Assembly: GCA_024741835.1 (NCBI GenBank)
Contig: JAENRP010000258.1
Coordinates: 1 to 64,000, forward strand
Direction of reading: 5' to 3'
Length of the DNA: 64,000 bases
Source of the DNA: Diplocarpon mali
Lineage: Eukaryota > Ascomycota > Leotiomycetes > Helotiales > Drepanopezizaceae
This document shows positions 43,235-53,500 of the stretch, one piece after another. A program made the position numbers and the translations under genes. Every line of letters starts with the position of its first letter. Position 1 is the first letter of the stretch. Under the pieces are notes generated by a model, which did not search any database, was not told the origin of the DNA, and saw only the letters and a list, made by a program, of their open reading frames with translations.

Positions 43235-44302
43235 AAGGTCAGACGGAAGAAGCCGCAGGCAAGGTGGAGGCCATTCCGGTATAATGATTTATCGAGCAAG
43301 CGTCACGATGGATACTGAGAAGCCTTCTTTGAGCCAGAACCATGGGTCTTGCGGGGGTTTTATTCTGGAGTTTGCAGGTCACGGCCGTCAGATAATAGTG
43401 ATCCGGCACCACACAGCAGATAACACAAAAGCACCAGTCCACATGGAGTCTCTCGACGGTCGGGTGCATTAGCTGATGAATTTAATGAATGGCCAGTTTA
43501 CATTTGAAGAAGACTTGAACTATCTCAATAGGTGGTGGCTCCCTCCTCTCACTTGGTACTTTTCAGATATTGTTACACGTTCGAGTTGGAGGTGTCGCGT
43601 GAATCTGACGTCTACCCTCATCCACATTCCAGGCATCTGATCATCGGATTGCACCACCCGATTCAGAGTTTCTCCTCGCCGTTCCGCGGCCGGCCTGACA
43701 TCCCCCCACGTCTGGTCCAGCTGACGACGATGCCGGAAGCAGCACGTAGTAATGCAGCGTCCAGCTCTCTTCGTCGGAGCCGGTTGACCACCTCTCCCGC
43801 GGCTCGATGCGCGCTCTTCGCGATGCGTGGTAGGCTACCGGAACGACGTGACTTTCTCGATGACCGTCCTCGAAGTGATGAGTACCGTAGACGTGGCCAC
43901 CCCTTGAACCTCTCTTGCCGTACGACGCAGAGCAAGAACGGGGACAACCGCCCGGCCAAAAAAAAAAAATAAAAAAAAAAAAAAAGACTCGCCCTGCAGC
44001 GGCGTCGCCATGTCGTGCCGGAGGAGGCTCGCTAAGAAAGCGGCGAAAGGGGGCCAGACGACGGGCCGGAGTTGGTCGGCACTTTCTGGCCACAAGCACA
44101 GAATACATCTGGACTGGCTTCATGACGAAGGCTGCTTTCCGTCTCCCACGCTTCGTTTGGAATTCTCTTTTCCGTGCTCTGCGTAACTCGCTCTCGCGGA
44201 CCCGCATCTGGCCGAGCATCTAGTCACAGCGGATCCAGCTCTGGTAGTGGACCGACCAGATGGGATTTCCCAAGTATAGAAACCCGCGAGACCCCAGGGA
44301 TC
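43235..44302. other. intergenic with A-tract
   Basis: No gene is recognised. A nearly pure A run (A12, T, A15) lies at 43958-43985. It could be the footprint of an inserted polyadenylated copy, but no recognisable transcript-derived sequence precedes it on either side. Confidence 0.5.
43958..43985. repeat. poly-A tract
   Basis: Twenty-seven A with a single T interruption. Confidence 0.95.
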
Positions 44303-44668
44303 ATGTCCATCTTCCAAGTTCCCAAAGAGCTGTTGCAGTTATTGGCCTTGCGCTGCCATCTGAGCATTTCCATCTCGGAAGATCTCACCGGAATCTATCT
44401 CCTCGGCACAATGTCCCGGAGGGCAAAGCAGACCGTGTCGAACACCGGGCCGTCAACCACCACAAGTGCAGGGAATCGGAGTCGTGGATCCCGGTCTCCA
44501 TGTCCAGCCGTGGGAACCCCGACCGGGTCGTCGAGACCGGCGTCTTGGAGCGAGGGGCAGCCGCTGATGTATGGCCGGTGCTGTAGGTGCGAGCAGGAGA
44601 TCGTGACTGATATCTGCTACATGTGCGACCCGGTACACGACTGTTGCGGGCGCTGTGTTGTGTACTAG
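44303..44668 (+). CDS. small Cys-rich hypothetical protein, 121 aa
   Basis: The frame is open from upstream, but the first ATG is at 44303; a second in-frame ATG at 44411 (MSRRAKQTVSNTGPS) may be the true start, since the Ser/Thr/Pro/Arg-rich stretch after it is typical of small fungal proteins. The C-terminus has eight closely spaced Cys: RCCRCEQEIVTDICYMCDPV followed by HDCCGRC, probably a zinc-binding knuckle. I know similar C-terminal Cys clusters from fungal hypothetical proteins but no function. It converges on the copper-fist gene, 116 bp between stops. Confidence 0.55.
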   Translation: MSIFQVPKELLQLLALRCHLSISISEDLTGIYLLGTMSRRAKQTVSNTGPSTTTSAGNRSRGSRSPCPAVGTPTGSSRPASWSEGQPLMYGRCCRCEQEIVTDICYMCDPVHDCCGRCVVY

Positions 44669-44784
44669 CTGGGAGGACGGACGGGCTGGCGGAGGCGACC
44701 GGTATGGGAATGTTGCTCCATACATGTTGCCTACACTCACTCCCAATGTGCCAGAAGATGACCCGGAAATACTGCTCGAGCTCT

Positions 44785-45745
44785 CTATCGCATACCTCTC
44801 CTTGGACAGTCCTCAGTTGCCGAGAGATCTTGTGGCCCTACCGATGCTTCGTCCGGACCCCCTCGCCGCGGCTGTGCGCGAGGAGTCCGGCCTATCGTTA
44901 CATCTTCAAGTGTGCTCGAAGAGACGGCAGGGTGCCATTGCTGCTCGTACAGGCTTTGCATCTGGGAATATCCAGTGGCCAGAAACCAAGGAGGTACGTA
45001 GTCCGTAAATCTTCCTTGCACGGGCGACGTTGTCTGTCCTGGCGGGTAAGGCTGAGGGTTGGGTAGCACGTACGGAAACAGCTGCTCATATGGTACATCT
45101 GGATGTACAAGAGGCGGAAGATTGTACTGCTCGTGAACGTGTTTGGGGCCTGGCGTCTGGCCCTGGACCTCTTCTTCCCGGGCTGTTTCGCTTGAGCCTG
45201 AGCAGAAAATGGCCTGTAAACTTCCGGTACAAGGAGACGTCGCGGGCGTGTCGACCTTCTTTCGGATATGCTTTTTCGCGCGCGCTTGGATCCTGGCTTG
45301 GGATTCGGACTTGGGCTTGGGCTTGGAGGAGCTGGTTGACTGGGGAGGCGTGGGCACGGAGGATGGCCTCATCCCAGGCGACTCGGTCATGGCCGGACTC
45401 GAGAGGACTTTCTGCAAGTAAGCTCAAGGACCATGTCTTTTGGAAGATTCGAACAGGGCCTCACCATTCTCCCGAGAGAATAGCTCTGCAACCCTCCCAC
45501 AGTGGCACGTATTCAGGTTGTGACCGCAGCTCTCGAGTGGCCGGCCAGGCTTCCGCACCTCGACGAGGATTCTATCTGTATGTGCGCACGAGGTTGCTCG
45601 GTGGCCACGAATACAGGGCTCGCTGGCATAGTTTAGCACGTCTGGAGAGAAAACAGGACGGGAGATTGAGGGAATTCGACAACTGATTTGTCTCGAGAGA
45701 AAGGAGCCAATACCACGAGTACTTGCTGCCATCAATCAGGGGCAT
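44785..45745 (-). CDS. copper-fist transcription factor, about 275 aa
   Basis: Exon 1 (45745-45714) encodes MPLIDGSKYS and joins in phase 2 across a 91-nt intron (GTATTG, branch TGCTAAAC, GCCAG) to exon 2 (45622-45465). The join restores CEPCIRGHRATSCAH, the copper-fist zinc site C-x2-C-x8-C-x-H, followed by RILVEVRKPGRP with the minor-groove (R/K)GRP motif and CGHNLNTCHCG. A third exon (45422-44785) in the frame VLSSPAMTESPGMRPSSVPT is needed for the C-terminus; the best join uses a 42-nt intron (GTGAGG...CTTGAG), which lacks a clear branch site, so this boundary is uncertain. Copper-fist proteins sense copper (Cup2, Mac1, Haa1 in yeast). Which class this is, and whether it activates uptake or detoxification, is unknown. 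Confidence 0.82.
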
Positions 45746-46289
45746 GATGGAGGGTGAAGTGACGCTGTTCTGATCGCGATCAACCTGTGGGCAGGCAGCG
45801 AACACTGCACCACGGGTACGCCTGTTGGAGTTGCTGTTGCAGTTGCGGTACCGCTATTGAGATTGATGGTAATCTGCTGCTGGAGATGTTGTTCGGAGTT
45901 GGGATCAGGCCAAGCTGCCAGCATCCCGAGTCAGTTTCCTGCGGCAGATACCGAGTAAATATGCTCACGAGAACACCGTAGCGAGGCGTAAACAGAGAGA
46001 CCCATGCCCGACTGAGGTACCTACGAAGGTACTCACTCTATCTTCGCTTATGAGCTGGTTTGAGTTCTTTTCTCTACCAATTCCGTACCAATATTTTGTC
46101 CCCCGCCTGCCCGGTAGACTCATGAGAATTCCTAGGATCAATCGTTGATGCTGCAGCCTGAAAGAAAACAGAGGGATGGAAGATGACAACGATTATTGGT
46201 GCGCCAGGACGTATTTTGACCGTTTTCCCCGGTATTGCCTTCATTGTGAATTGTTTCTCGAATAAAGATTTCACATTAATAAATTAGCT

Positions 46290-46316
46290 GACAGTAGCGG
46301 CGTTGCCGCTACTGTC
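46290..46316. repeat. perfect hairpin, 12-bp stem and 3-nt loop
   Basis: GACAGTAGCGGC and GCCGCTACTGTC flank the loop GTT. Confidence 0.95.
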
Positions 46317-46349
46317 AACCCAGAATGAAGACAGATACTATGCAATCAT

Positions 46350-46386
46350 AGTAGATCACCATCTAGCGCCTAGATGGTGATCTACT
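46350..46386. repeat. perfect hairpin, 17-bp stem and 3-nt loop
   Basis: AGTAGATCACCATCTAG and CTAGATGGTGATCTACT flank the loop CGC. It lies 33 bp from the hairpin at 46290. Confidence 0.95.
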
Positions 46387-47649
46387 TATGATAAATAGCT
46401 GCGATTGTGGTGGGTCATGTTGAAATCCCGGCTCAATCAACAAACACCAGGAATTTAAATTTCAAAGTGCTCTGGAGCTTGAACCCCTCCCCCATCCGCT
46501 TGCGTGCACGGGGGTTTCGTCTTCGGAAATTTCGTCCACTGCCGTCTTCTCGACACCACAGGGAAGATAATATTCTCCTGGATACTTTCGCTGTGTAATT
46601 GGGGGTTTGGGCGTTCCGAGTCTGCTGAGCACTTCCAGATCGAAGCTGAGTAGGGGAGCTTGTGAACATCTCACTCAAAAGGTGCAAGTACCAGTACGTA
46701 TGTAGGGCCTACCTGGCCATCAGCATTATTGCAGAGAAACTCAGCGCAATGCGACAGGAGTATCGGATACCGATATATCCCTCGCAAACTCTTCCGGACG
46801 ATCTGTTCGTGCAGTAGAGTATTCAAAGATATGACTGTTCTTGTCGATGGGCGAGCCAGAGCTCTGGCATCGATTCCCACGTAGCTAAAAGACAAGAAAT
46901 GCAAGCAGGACAGTAGATACTTCGTCGTATAGAAATAGTGAACAGTTTTTACTGCCAGGCATGACTTGCTTGGAATTCAAGTAGTTCGAGTCCTGCTGCG
47001 CTTCGAGACAGATAATCCTGATGGGCGGTGCACCAAATTGCATGAACAGCCTGCGTTATTTACTTCACGAGCCAAGGATTCTCGCTACACATCTAAAGAG
47101 TGTACAGAGGGTCAACGCCGCGATTCCCAAGCTGAAGTTGGAGAATCTTGATTCGGGTCAGCATTGACCTATTGTCTGGCTCTTTTGAACCGTGGCATAC
47201 GTATGTTTACTTCTGGCTCCTGCAGGAATTCACCGAAACGTCGACTCTGGGGACGAAGAATGCGATGCATCTCACGGATTGTCATGACATTTCTGGCATG
47301 ACTAGAGACATCAACCGCTGCTGGAACTGAGTTACTGAGCAATCTGCAAGGTGGCGAAGCTCACTGACTAGCGACAATCTTGATACCTAATTTTATCGGA
47401 CTCCATTTTATCCTCCGCCGGTACGAATTCTCGAGACCCCCTCCGACTAGAGCGGAGTTCTGAGTTCTTTTGAGTTTGTTTGAGGGCAAATATTTCGTGA
47501 TTCCGAGGCTCACATGCATGCAGCGACAATCAACGTCCGCTTGTTCTCAAATGGTTATCTTAGCAGGACTATAATATCGGTCTCGGAGTCCACATAGCTT
47601 CAAGATCTCTCAGAGAATTCCGCATTCTGACCAAGGCCAAGAAATATCT

Positions 47650-48458
47650 ATGCATTTGACAATGGCAACTTCGGTAATCTCATCAACCATTCTGAGCGTG
47701 GCAAAAGCAACCAGTACCGCAGCCGAAGCTATTGCGACACCAGTAGCAGGAGCAGCGATGTCAATGTCGATGGGTAGTGGAGATGGCTGTAAATTATCCG
47801 TAAGTTCTTCAACTTTTCATCCTCGAACTCCTCCCAGGAGAGAGCTCTGCCATTAAGCATGTGTCGGATTTTTGAGAAGCTCAGCTGGTAATAAATCGTG
47901 CTAAACATTTCAGATGCTCCTCAACTGGCACACAATAGACGCCTGTTTCTTATCCTCCATCTTCCATATCCGCTCTTCGTTCACATTCTTCCTGGCATGT
48001 CTTGGTGCCTTCGCCCTTGTCATCTCTTTGGAGTTTATACGCCGTTTCCAGAGAAACTTCGACCGTTATTTGCGAAAGAAAAACAACTACCTCCGAGACA
48101 AAGAGTACGCCGCCACAGCCGAAACGGAAGAGAAGCTCTTGGATCAACCCATTAAACTCAGAGCTGGACATGAAGTGAATCAGAGTGCGGCCGTAGTGAT
48201 GCTGGAGCAAATTTTGAGGGGATTGATCCATGTGGCGCAGTTCTCTATTAGTTATTGTATTATGCTTTTATTCATGTATAGTAATGGTTCGTACCTTTCC
48301 ACTTCGTTCGATGACCTCCTCGACGTCCAGCTTTGACGAGAAGCCTGAGGTATTGACAAAATGCAGGGTTTATCATCATTTCAATCTTGGTCGGGGCGCT
48401 GTTTGGGTCTGCTCTCTTTACTCGAGATACCTTGTACCCCCCCCGGGATACTAAGTAA
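47650..48458 (+). CDS. Ctr-family copper transporter, 204 aa
   Basis: High-affinity Cu(I) channel-like transporter of plasma or vacuolar membrane. Exons are 47650-47799, 47914-48286 and 48367-48458. Intron 1 (114 nt) has GTAAGT and GCTAAAC; intron 2 (80 nt) uses the unusual donor GTTCGT, but only that join gives MYSNGFIIISILVGALFG in frame. The N-terminus has a short Met/Ser cluster (MSMSMGSGDGCKLSM) and then LNWHTIDACFLSS, typical of fungal Ctr2/Ctr3-like proteins. TM1 is about FFLACLGAFALVISLEFI. TM2 carries the M-x3-M copper motif (MLLFM) and TM3 the G-x3-G packing motif (GALFG). The first Met could be 47650 or 47662. Confidence 0.9.
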
Positions 48459-48900
48459 GCTTGCTCTCTATCCCCTCTTTGCCCGCAGCTAAAACAACGA
48501 CAGTGAAACTGTTGATGTGGATCATACTTGTTGTTGAATTGGGAAATATCAAGCGCGAATTCGCGGAATCTGCTCCCAAGTAATGGGCCGATGGTGCATA
48601 AATTCATACAGAATGGAAGAGATCGGTACAGAAAATGATCATGAGTCGTTGCTTATGTTAACATCTTGCCTATTTGTTTGGTGTTGTCGGATGCATTCGA
48701 CGCTGCTTCCTTTAACATCCTGAAGGAGAATCCTCCGCCATGTATTGCTTCCGGATCAGGTTCGATTCCACACGCAGTTGTCGAACCGGTAATCGTGATC
48801 CTACACTACACAGGTCGATATACCATCGTCCTTCGCAATGAGCTCCTGGATGACGCTAAATTCAAAGTCGTAAAGTTGGATTCATTTGTTCAAAACATTG
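48459..48900. terminator. convergent 3' region, Ctr gene / TMA46
   Basis: About 440 bp between converging stops. A 101-codon plus frame at 48666-48971 overlaps the TMA46 tail in antisense and has no family support. Confidence 0.45.
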
Positions 48901-50063
48901 TTAGGGTGAGTCCGTTGCCTCGCCGTTCTCAGCTCCATTGGTGCCGGGTTTCCCATCGTTCCTATTCGTAATTGCACCTCCACCGTAGCCTGCTATCCGC
49001 TCGGCTTCTTTTTTCTCGGCTGCAGCTTCAGTCTCCCGGCGAAGCTTCTCCATATTCCACGCATCGTCTTCCCCGTCGTCTTCACTTCCATCGCCGCCAT
49101 CTTCGCCGCCCTCTTCGTCGCCGCTGGCCTCCCAATCCCCCTTTTCGAACATTGCACGACCAGTGGCTTCCTTGGCGACCTGTGCTTCGGCCTCTGCAGC
49201 CTTCTTGTCCAGACGTTCTCTCTTCCACTTTGCGAATGTTTCGGGGGTGACAGGCGTGAGAGTACCAGTGAGCTTGTGACGTTCGGACTCTAAGAAATCT
49301 TCGAGAGTAAGAGTTTTGAGGGGTGATTTGTCCATGTGCGCTTTCTCCGCAGCGCGCTGTTCCTTTGTCTTGAGCACGAACCTAAATCATAATTAGCCAA
49401 GTGACATCGTTTACTGTATCGAAGAACAAACCCAGGTGGTAATTTATGCTGGTACATGCATTTATCGCCTCCATTTGGACAGGTCCAAAACCAACCATAT
49501 TTGCCTTCTTCCACTGCATCAATAAAAAACTTGCAGACTTTGTCTGTGGTCGTTTTCTGATTTCCCTTCTTGGAGAGCACAACCTGCCTCAGCTTCTCTT
49601 CGTCCCAATCGTCGGAGGTTTCTTTCTTCTTCGTTTCTTCCTCATTCTCCCGAGTATCTTGGTATAAATCTTTCTTTTCTGCTTTTCGTTCAACGTTCAA
49701 GTCATGCGAAAACTTACACTTCCTTCCTTTCTCGCAATGGCCCTTTTTGTAGAATTGACACAGGACAGTCTTTGGATCGACGCCAAAAGGAACTTTCTGG
49801 ACCTGGACAGGTTTGAATAGCTCCATCTCTTCCTTCTTGGCTTTCTCAGTGGCAAGCTTCATGCGTTCTTTCTCGGCTTTCTCGGCAGCCCTCTTCTTTT
49901 CCTCGGGCGTTCCACCAGCTTTCGCAGACTGCGTCATCCGTGCGATATCTTTCTGTGCTTGAGCGCCCTTCTTATTCTTCATGCCAAAAGTCCTGTCCTC
50001 CACGATCTTGGTCGCAGAAGGCTTCTTGCCCCCGCCCTGCTTTTCCTGCTTTTTGGGAGGCAT
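48901..50063 (-). CDS. TMA46: CCCH zinc-finger protein Tma46 (DFRP1/ZC3H15), 370 aa
   Basis: Ribosome-associated partner that stabilises the Rbg1/DRG1 GTPase. Exons are 50063-49432 and 49381-48901; the 50-nt intron (GTTTGT...TTTAG) joins in phase 2 to rebuild [20 protein letters not shown]. The N-terminus is [20 protein letters not shown]. Two CCCH fingers are visible: [19 protein letters not shown] and [20 protein letters not shown] continuing to CMYQH. The DFRP domain follows, with [14 protein letters not shown] and [19 protein letters not shown]. An acidic stretch ([20 protein letters not shown]) and a Lys/Glu helix end the protein. Confidence 0.93.
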
Positions 50064-50502
50064 TATGTCTGCCGTACAAGTTTGTCGAGCGAAGATGAGG
50101 TTGCTAGGGGCGTTGGTTGGATGAAATGCTTTGTTACATATAGGACCGTGAAAGAGATAAGTAGTCGAGTGATTAAGTGACTTGATCGCTGAAGTGGCTA
50201 CCGGTGGGGGGTAGTGAACTAAACGAGGCGCGCTAGGCAGGCAATCAAGCCCAGGGAGCTCAAGCTGGCCTCATCAGAGAATGAAACCCACGTTTACGAT
50301 CCAACTTTCTCCAATCCAGCAGTTGATGCAGGTCCACTCTCCTCAGGTAAGGAAATTACTTAGAATTGTATCCACGAGATTGCCGCGCTTTATGCTAATT
50401 TTCTTTGCAGCCTCACCATAATCAGAAGTCAAACTACTTAGGTGGCTTCCTTTCGACCTCAACCCCTCAAAAATTTAACGCCCACGACAATAAACGTTCA
50501 AA
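50064..50502. promoter_or_regulatory. divergent intergenic region TMA46 / OST4
   Basis: About 440 bp between divergent starts, holding both promoters. No specific element is recognised. Confidence 0.45.
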
Positions 50503-50679
50503 ATGATATCCGATGATGACCTCTATCGTCTTTCAGTATTTCTCGGCTCGGCAGCTATGCTTCTGATTGTTCTTTACCATTTCCTCGAGGTCAACGCAGT
50601 CGAAGAGCCAGAGGTGGGCAGCAAGGGCAACTCCGTATCTTCTATCGCAAACGTCAAAGCCGCATCAATAGCAAGGTGA
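50503..50679 (+). CDS. OST4: oligosaccharyltransferase subunit Ost4, 58 aa
   Basis: Mini-protein of the ER oligosaccharyltransferase that holds Stt3 together with Ost3/Ost6. It begins MISDDDLYRLSVFLGSAAML and continues LIVLYHFLEVNAVEEPE; the MISD start, single membrane helix of about 20 residues and the LIV.YH block match Ost4 proteins. The C-terminal 25 residues (after VEEPEVGSKG) make it longer than the 36-residue yeast protein, as is common in filamentous fungi. The ATG is preceded by AAA. It is small enough to be missed by most ORF scans. Confidence 0.88.
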   Translation: MISDDDLYRLSVFLGSAAMLLIVLYHFLEVNAVEEPEVGSKGNSVSSIANVKAASIAR

Positions 50680-51673
50680 AGATACGGGCGTCCAAGTTAA
50701 ATTGACGGTGGCGGATGCCGGCTTTTGATCGGCTGTTATTGCTGGCTGGAAGAATCACGGCGTTACGAGATACTTCGATGGATGTAAAAGACCCGCGACG
50801 TGGTAGAGCCGAAGGCAATTCTTTTGGGCACTGCTCAGTTGCATCCTTTTTTGCCAGCAGATTTTGCAAACTCGCTCACATGTATTATATGAACCATTGA
50901 ACGTTGGTCTGACCCTTTGTACCTCGAAAATTCTCATGTCTGTCGATTCACTTGTGGAGACATGTGGTCCACGCAGGGCCATGGCCGCTAAGTGGCAGTA
51001 GGAAGAGATGTTTTGTATTCTTCAGTCGAAGTCTCGCATCAAGAAAGTCTCCCAATATAGGGGAATCCTACCGTGATCTTGAAGAGTCCGATGGATGGAG
51101 TGATAGCTCTTAAAGTATAGTAATTAAACTAAACTCCTACAGTAAATCATGACGTAAGTCGAAGCCTGGCGTTGGCCACCTCGCCCTTCGATAAAGACAT
51201 AAAAATGAAGCCATTCACCGCGGGTCTCACGTGATCCAGCCCATGCCACGTGCTTGAAATGACTCAACTTGTGCTAGCGCCTAACTGCAGAATACTTCCT
51301 CTTCTTCCTTCTTCCTTCGTCGCTCCCTCTGCATCGTTCACGCTCATCAACGACCACAAACCCCAAACAACAACTCATCTACTTCTATTCTTCAATCACT
51401 CCATCGAGTTCCTTCACATCAAGTAATAATTCGCGCGCTCATCCAACTTCGACCGTTGCACCTCTATTGCCACTTTTCAGTCGCGATACAGCCTCATTCA
51501 CTCCTCAGGAAAATCACGATACAGCGCAAGAGTCAGCCAGCCTTCCCATCCATCGCGCCCCGCACTTCGATTGATCTGCTATCGATCGATATCTTGTCTC
51601 GCTCTACTGATCCTAACGGTTCGATTCTTAACCAGCTCTTCACCTTCAAACCCGATCACAAGCCACCATCAAG
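50680..51673. other. intergenic and YRA1 leader
   Basis: About 1 kb with no gene. From 51296 to 51480 it is pyrimidine-rich (CTTCCTCTTCTTCC and similar), typical of promoters and leaders of highly expressed fungal genes. Confidence 0.5.
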
Positions 51674-53500
51674 ATGTCTGGAAGACTCGACAAATCGCTT
51701 GATGAGATCATCACCTCTCAACGCACAACTGGAGGTCGTGGCCGAACTCGTCGCGGTGGTCGTCGCTCCGGCCCAGCTGGCAAGGTCGTCACTGTTGCAC
51801 CTGTCGGCGGTGTCAAAAAGATTCCAAAGTCTACCCGAAGCGCGGCGAAGTCCATTCCTACCGGACCGTCAGGAACCGGCGAGGGCAAGATAATGGTTAG
51901 CGGCTTCGTAAGTCTCTATTCTCACCTGTGAAAGTTTTCTGCTAATTTGATGTCAGCCCAAAGATATCAACGAGCCCATGATCAAGGTATGTTACCGATG
52001 ATGAGGCTGTCCAAGTCATCCGAGTTTCGTCGAGAAATCCCATCCACACCGATTAAGATAAGAGGCCGACCTGTCACGATATACTTCCGATGTCGTTGTC
52101 CAGTAAATTTGGAAAGCCTCATCCGGACCGACTCCTGCTCCCTCTTGCTCGCAATATATTTTGAAGCATTTGTGAAGTCCAGTTGAGCGCGTCTCAGTCT
52201 TGCAAAAAGCCTATGATATCTAGAGGTAGCCTGGCAAGCACCCATATCAATCATGGCGCAGACTCGATGATGGTGGTGATTCGCAAGACTTGATGTCTTC
52301 AGAGTTGTGGCGGGGCTTTAAGTCATGGCAAGCTAGAGACAGCTACAGCGAGCGCAGCAGTGGAGCGAACAGCACAAAGTATACCTTATCTCAGTGGTTC
52401 TTGAAAGTTTTCAGGAAGGCTACGATATGCCACCTTCGTTTTAGTTAAGGTCTCGGTTTTTCTCTGGCTAGAGCACGTCCGAAAAGATGGTTAGCCTTAG
52501 CCATGACTTGATTTATACGACAAGTGGAAGAACTTCTCCAGATTGCAAAGGTGGAGTTCGGAAATCTATTTACGATGGCCACGGGTGTTCACGCAGAAGG
52601 ATGTTGATTGAGCGTGCGGATGAACGATTCGAAACACGAGATCGCCCTTCTGTCTGGATACTGGAAATGGAGACTAACGCTCGCTGCTCGCTCGCTGTTG
52701 TTGAGTAGCTACATTGAAGCGCGCCTGAGAGATAGTGGGGTTTTTTTGGTCTTTATTTTCCTTCCGGGCCGACGTCAAGATTTACCTTCGCGCGATCCCA
52801 AATAAGAAACACAACTTCCAGATAACTAACCACTCTTGGACAAAATAGGAATACTTCGCCAAGACCATTGGACCTGTCAAGAGAGTTGAGCTGTCCTATG
52901 GACCACGTGGAGAGAGTAGAGGAATTGCCAACATTACCTTTCTCCGAGCAGAGAGCGCTACGAAGGCTGTCGAGAGCTGCAACAACATTCCCGTCGATGG
53001 CAAACCCATCAAGGTAAGCATATTAGCCATTCTCATAAGCAATCGCGACACGGTAGCTGATATGCGCAGGTTGACTTGGTGCTTGATGCAAGCCGTGCCA
53101 AGTCGGTCCCACCTCCAAAGGGCCTTATCGACCGCATAACGTGAGTTTGTTTTTGCTATCCACCTACTGTTAAGATAGTGTGCCTGATATCTTTGCAGTC
53201 TGCCAAAGACTCAACCGAAATCCGCCGCTGTAACCAAGACGGCTGCTGCTGGTGCCACTCGCGGAAAGGGCCGTGGTCGCGGAGGACGTGGAGGGGCCCG
53301 TAGTGCTCGTCCAGCCAAGAAGACTGCAGAGGAGCTAGATTCGGAGATGGTCGACTATTGGCAAACCGGTGCCACCGCTACTGAAGGCGCTGCTGCTGGC
53401 TCTGCTCCTGCTGCCGCCGGAGATGCCAATATGGATGACGAGATCTTGGTAAGTCTTGCCAGTAGTTGCATTGCCACACGAACTCATCTTCATTCAGTGA
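51674..53500 (+). CDS. YRA1: mRNA export adaptor Yra1/Mlo3 (ALY/REF), 250 aa
   Basis: RNA-binding adaptor of the TREX complex that links mRNPs to the export receptor Mex67. Exons are 51674-51907, 51957-51986 (30 nt), 52849-53013, 53070-53140, 53199-53448 and 53498-53500. It opens with MSGRLDKSLDEIITSQRTTG, the UAP56-binding type helix, and an RG-rich stretch. The RRM is split over exons: KIMVSGFPKDINEPMIK, EYFAKTIGPVKRVELSYGPR, RGIANITFLRAESATKAVES, VDLVLDA. A second RGG box (RGKGRGRGGRGGARSA) and the C-terminal MDDEIL helix follow; the stop is taken as the codon directly after a final 49-nt intron. An alternative acceptor would add a few residues. Intron 2 is exceptionally long. Confidence 0.9.
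51987..52848 (+). other. 862-nt intron inside the YRA1 RRM
   Basis: Donor GTATGT, a branch site ATAACTAAC about 20 nt before the acceptor AAAATAG. Every other intron of this gene is 49-58 nt. In Saccharomyces cerevisiae YRA1 also has one very large intron that mediates autoregulation; whether this one does is inference. No snoRNA or open gene was recognised inside. Confidence 0.8.

Larger units (their letters stand above)
45746..47649. other. intergenic between copper-fist and Ctr genes
   Basis: About 1.9 kb that must contain both promoters, since the two genes are transcribed away from each other. Two perfect hairpins lie at 46290-46316 and 46350-46386. I looked for the yeast Mac1-type element TTTGCTC near the Ctr start and did not see a convincing one. 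Small frames at 46074-46274 and 46433-46687 (minus) are unrecognised. Confidence 0.5.

Noticed and set aside
43641..44219. 192-codon minus-strand frame with poly-Phe
   Set aside because: The Phe run is the reverse reading of the poly-A tract and the rest has no domain.
48760..48775. Isolated box-B-like GGTTCGATTCC
   Set aside because: No box A or cloverleaf can be drawn upstream; chance match.
51987..52848. C/D-box snoRNA in the long YRA1 intron
   Set aside because: One C-box-like ATGATGA near 52001 was seen, but no D box or terminal stem at suitable distance.
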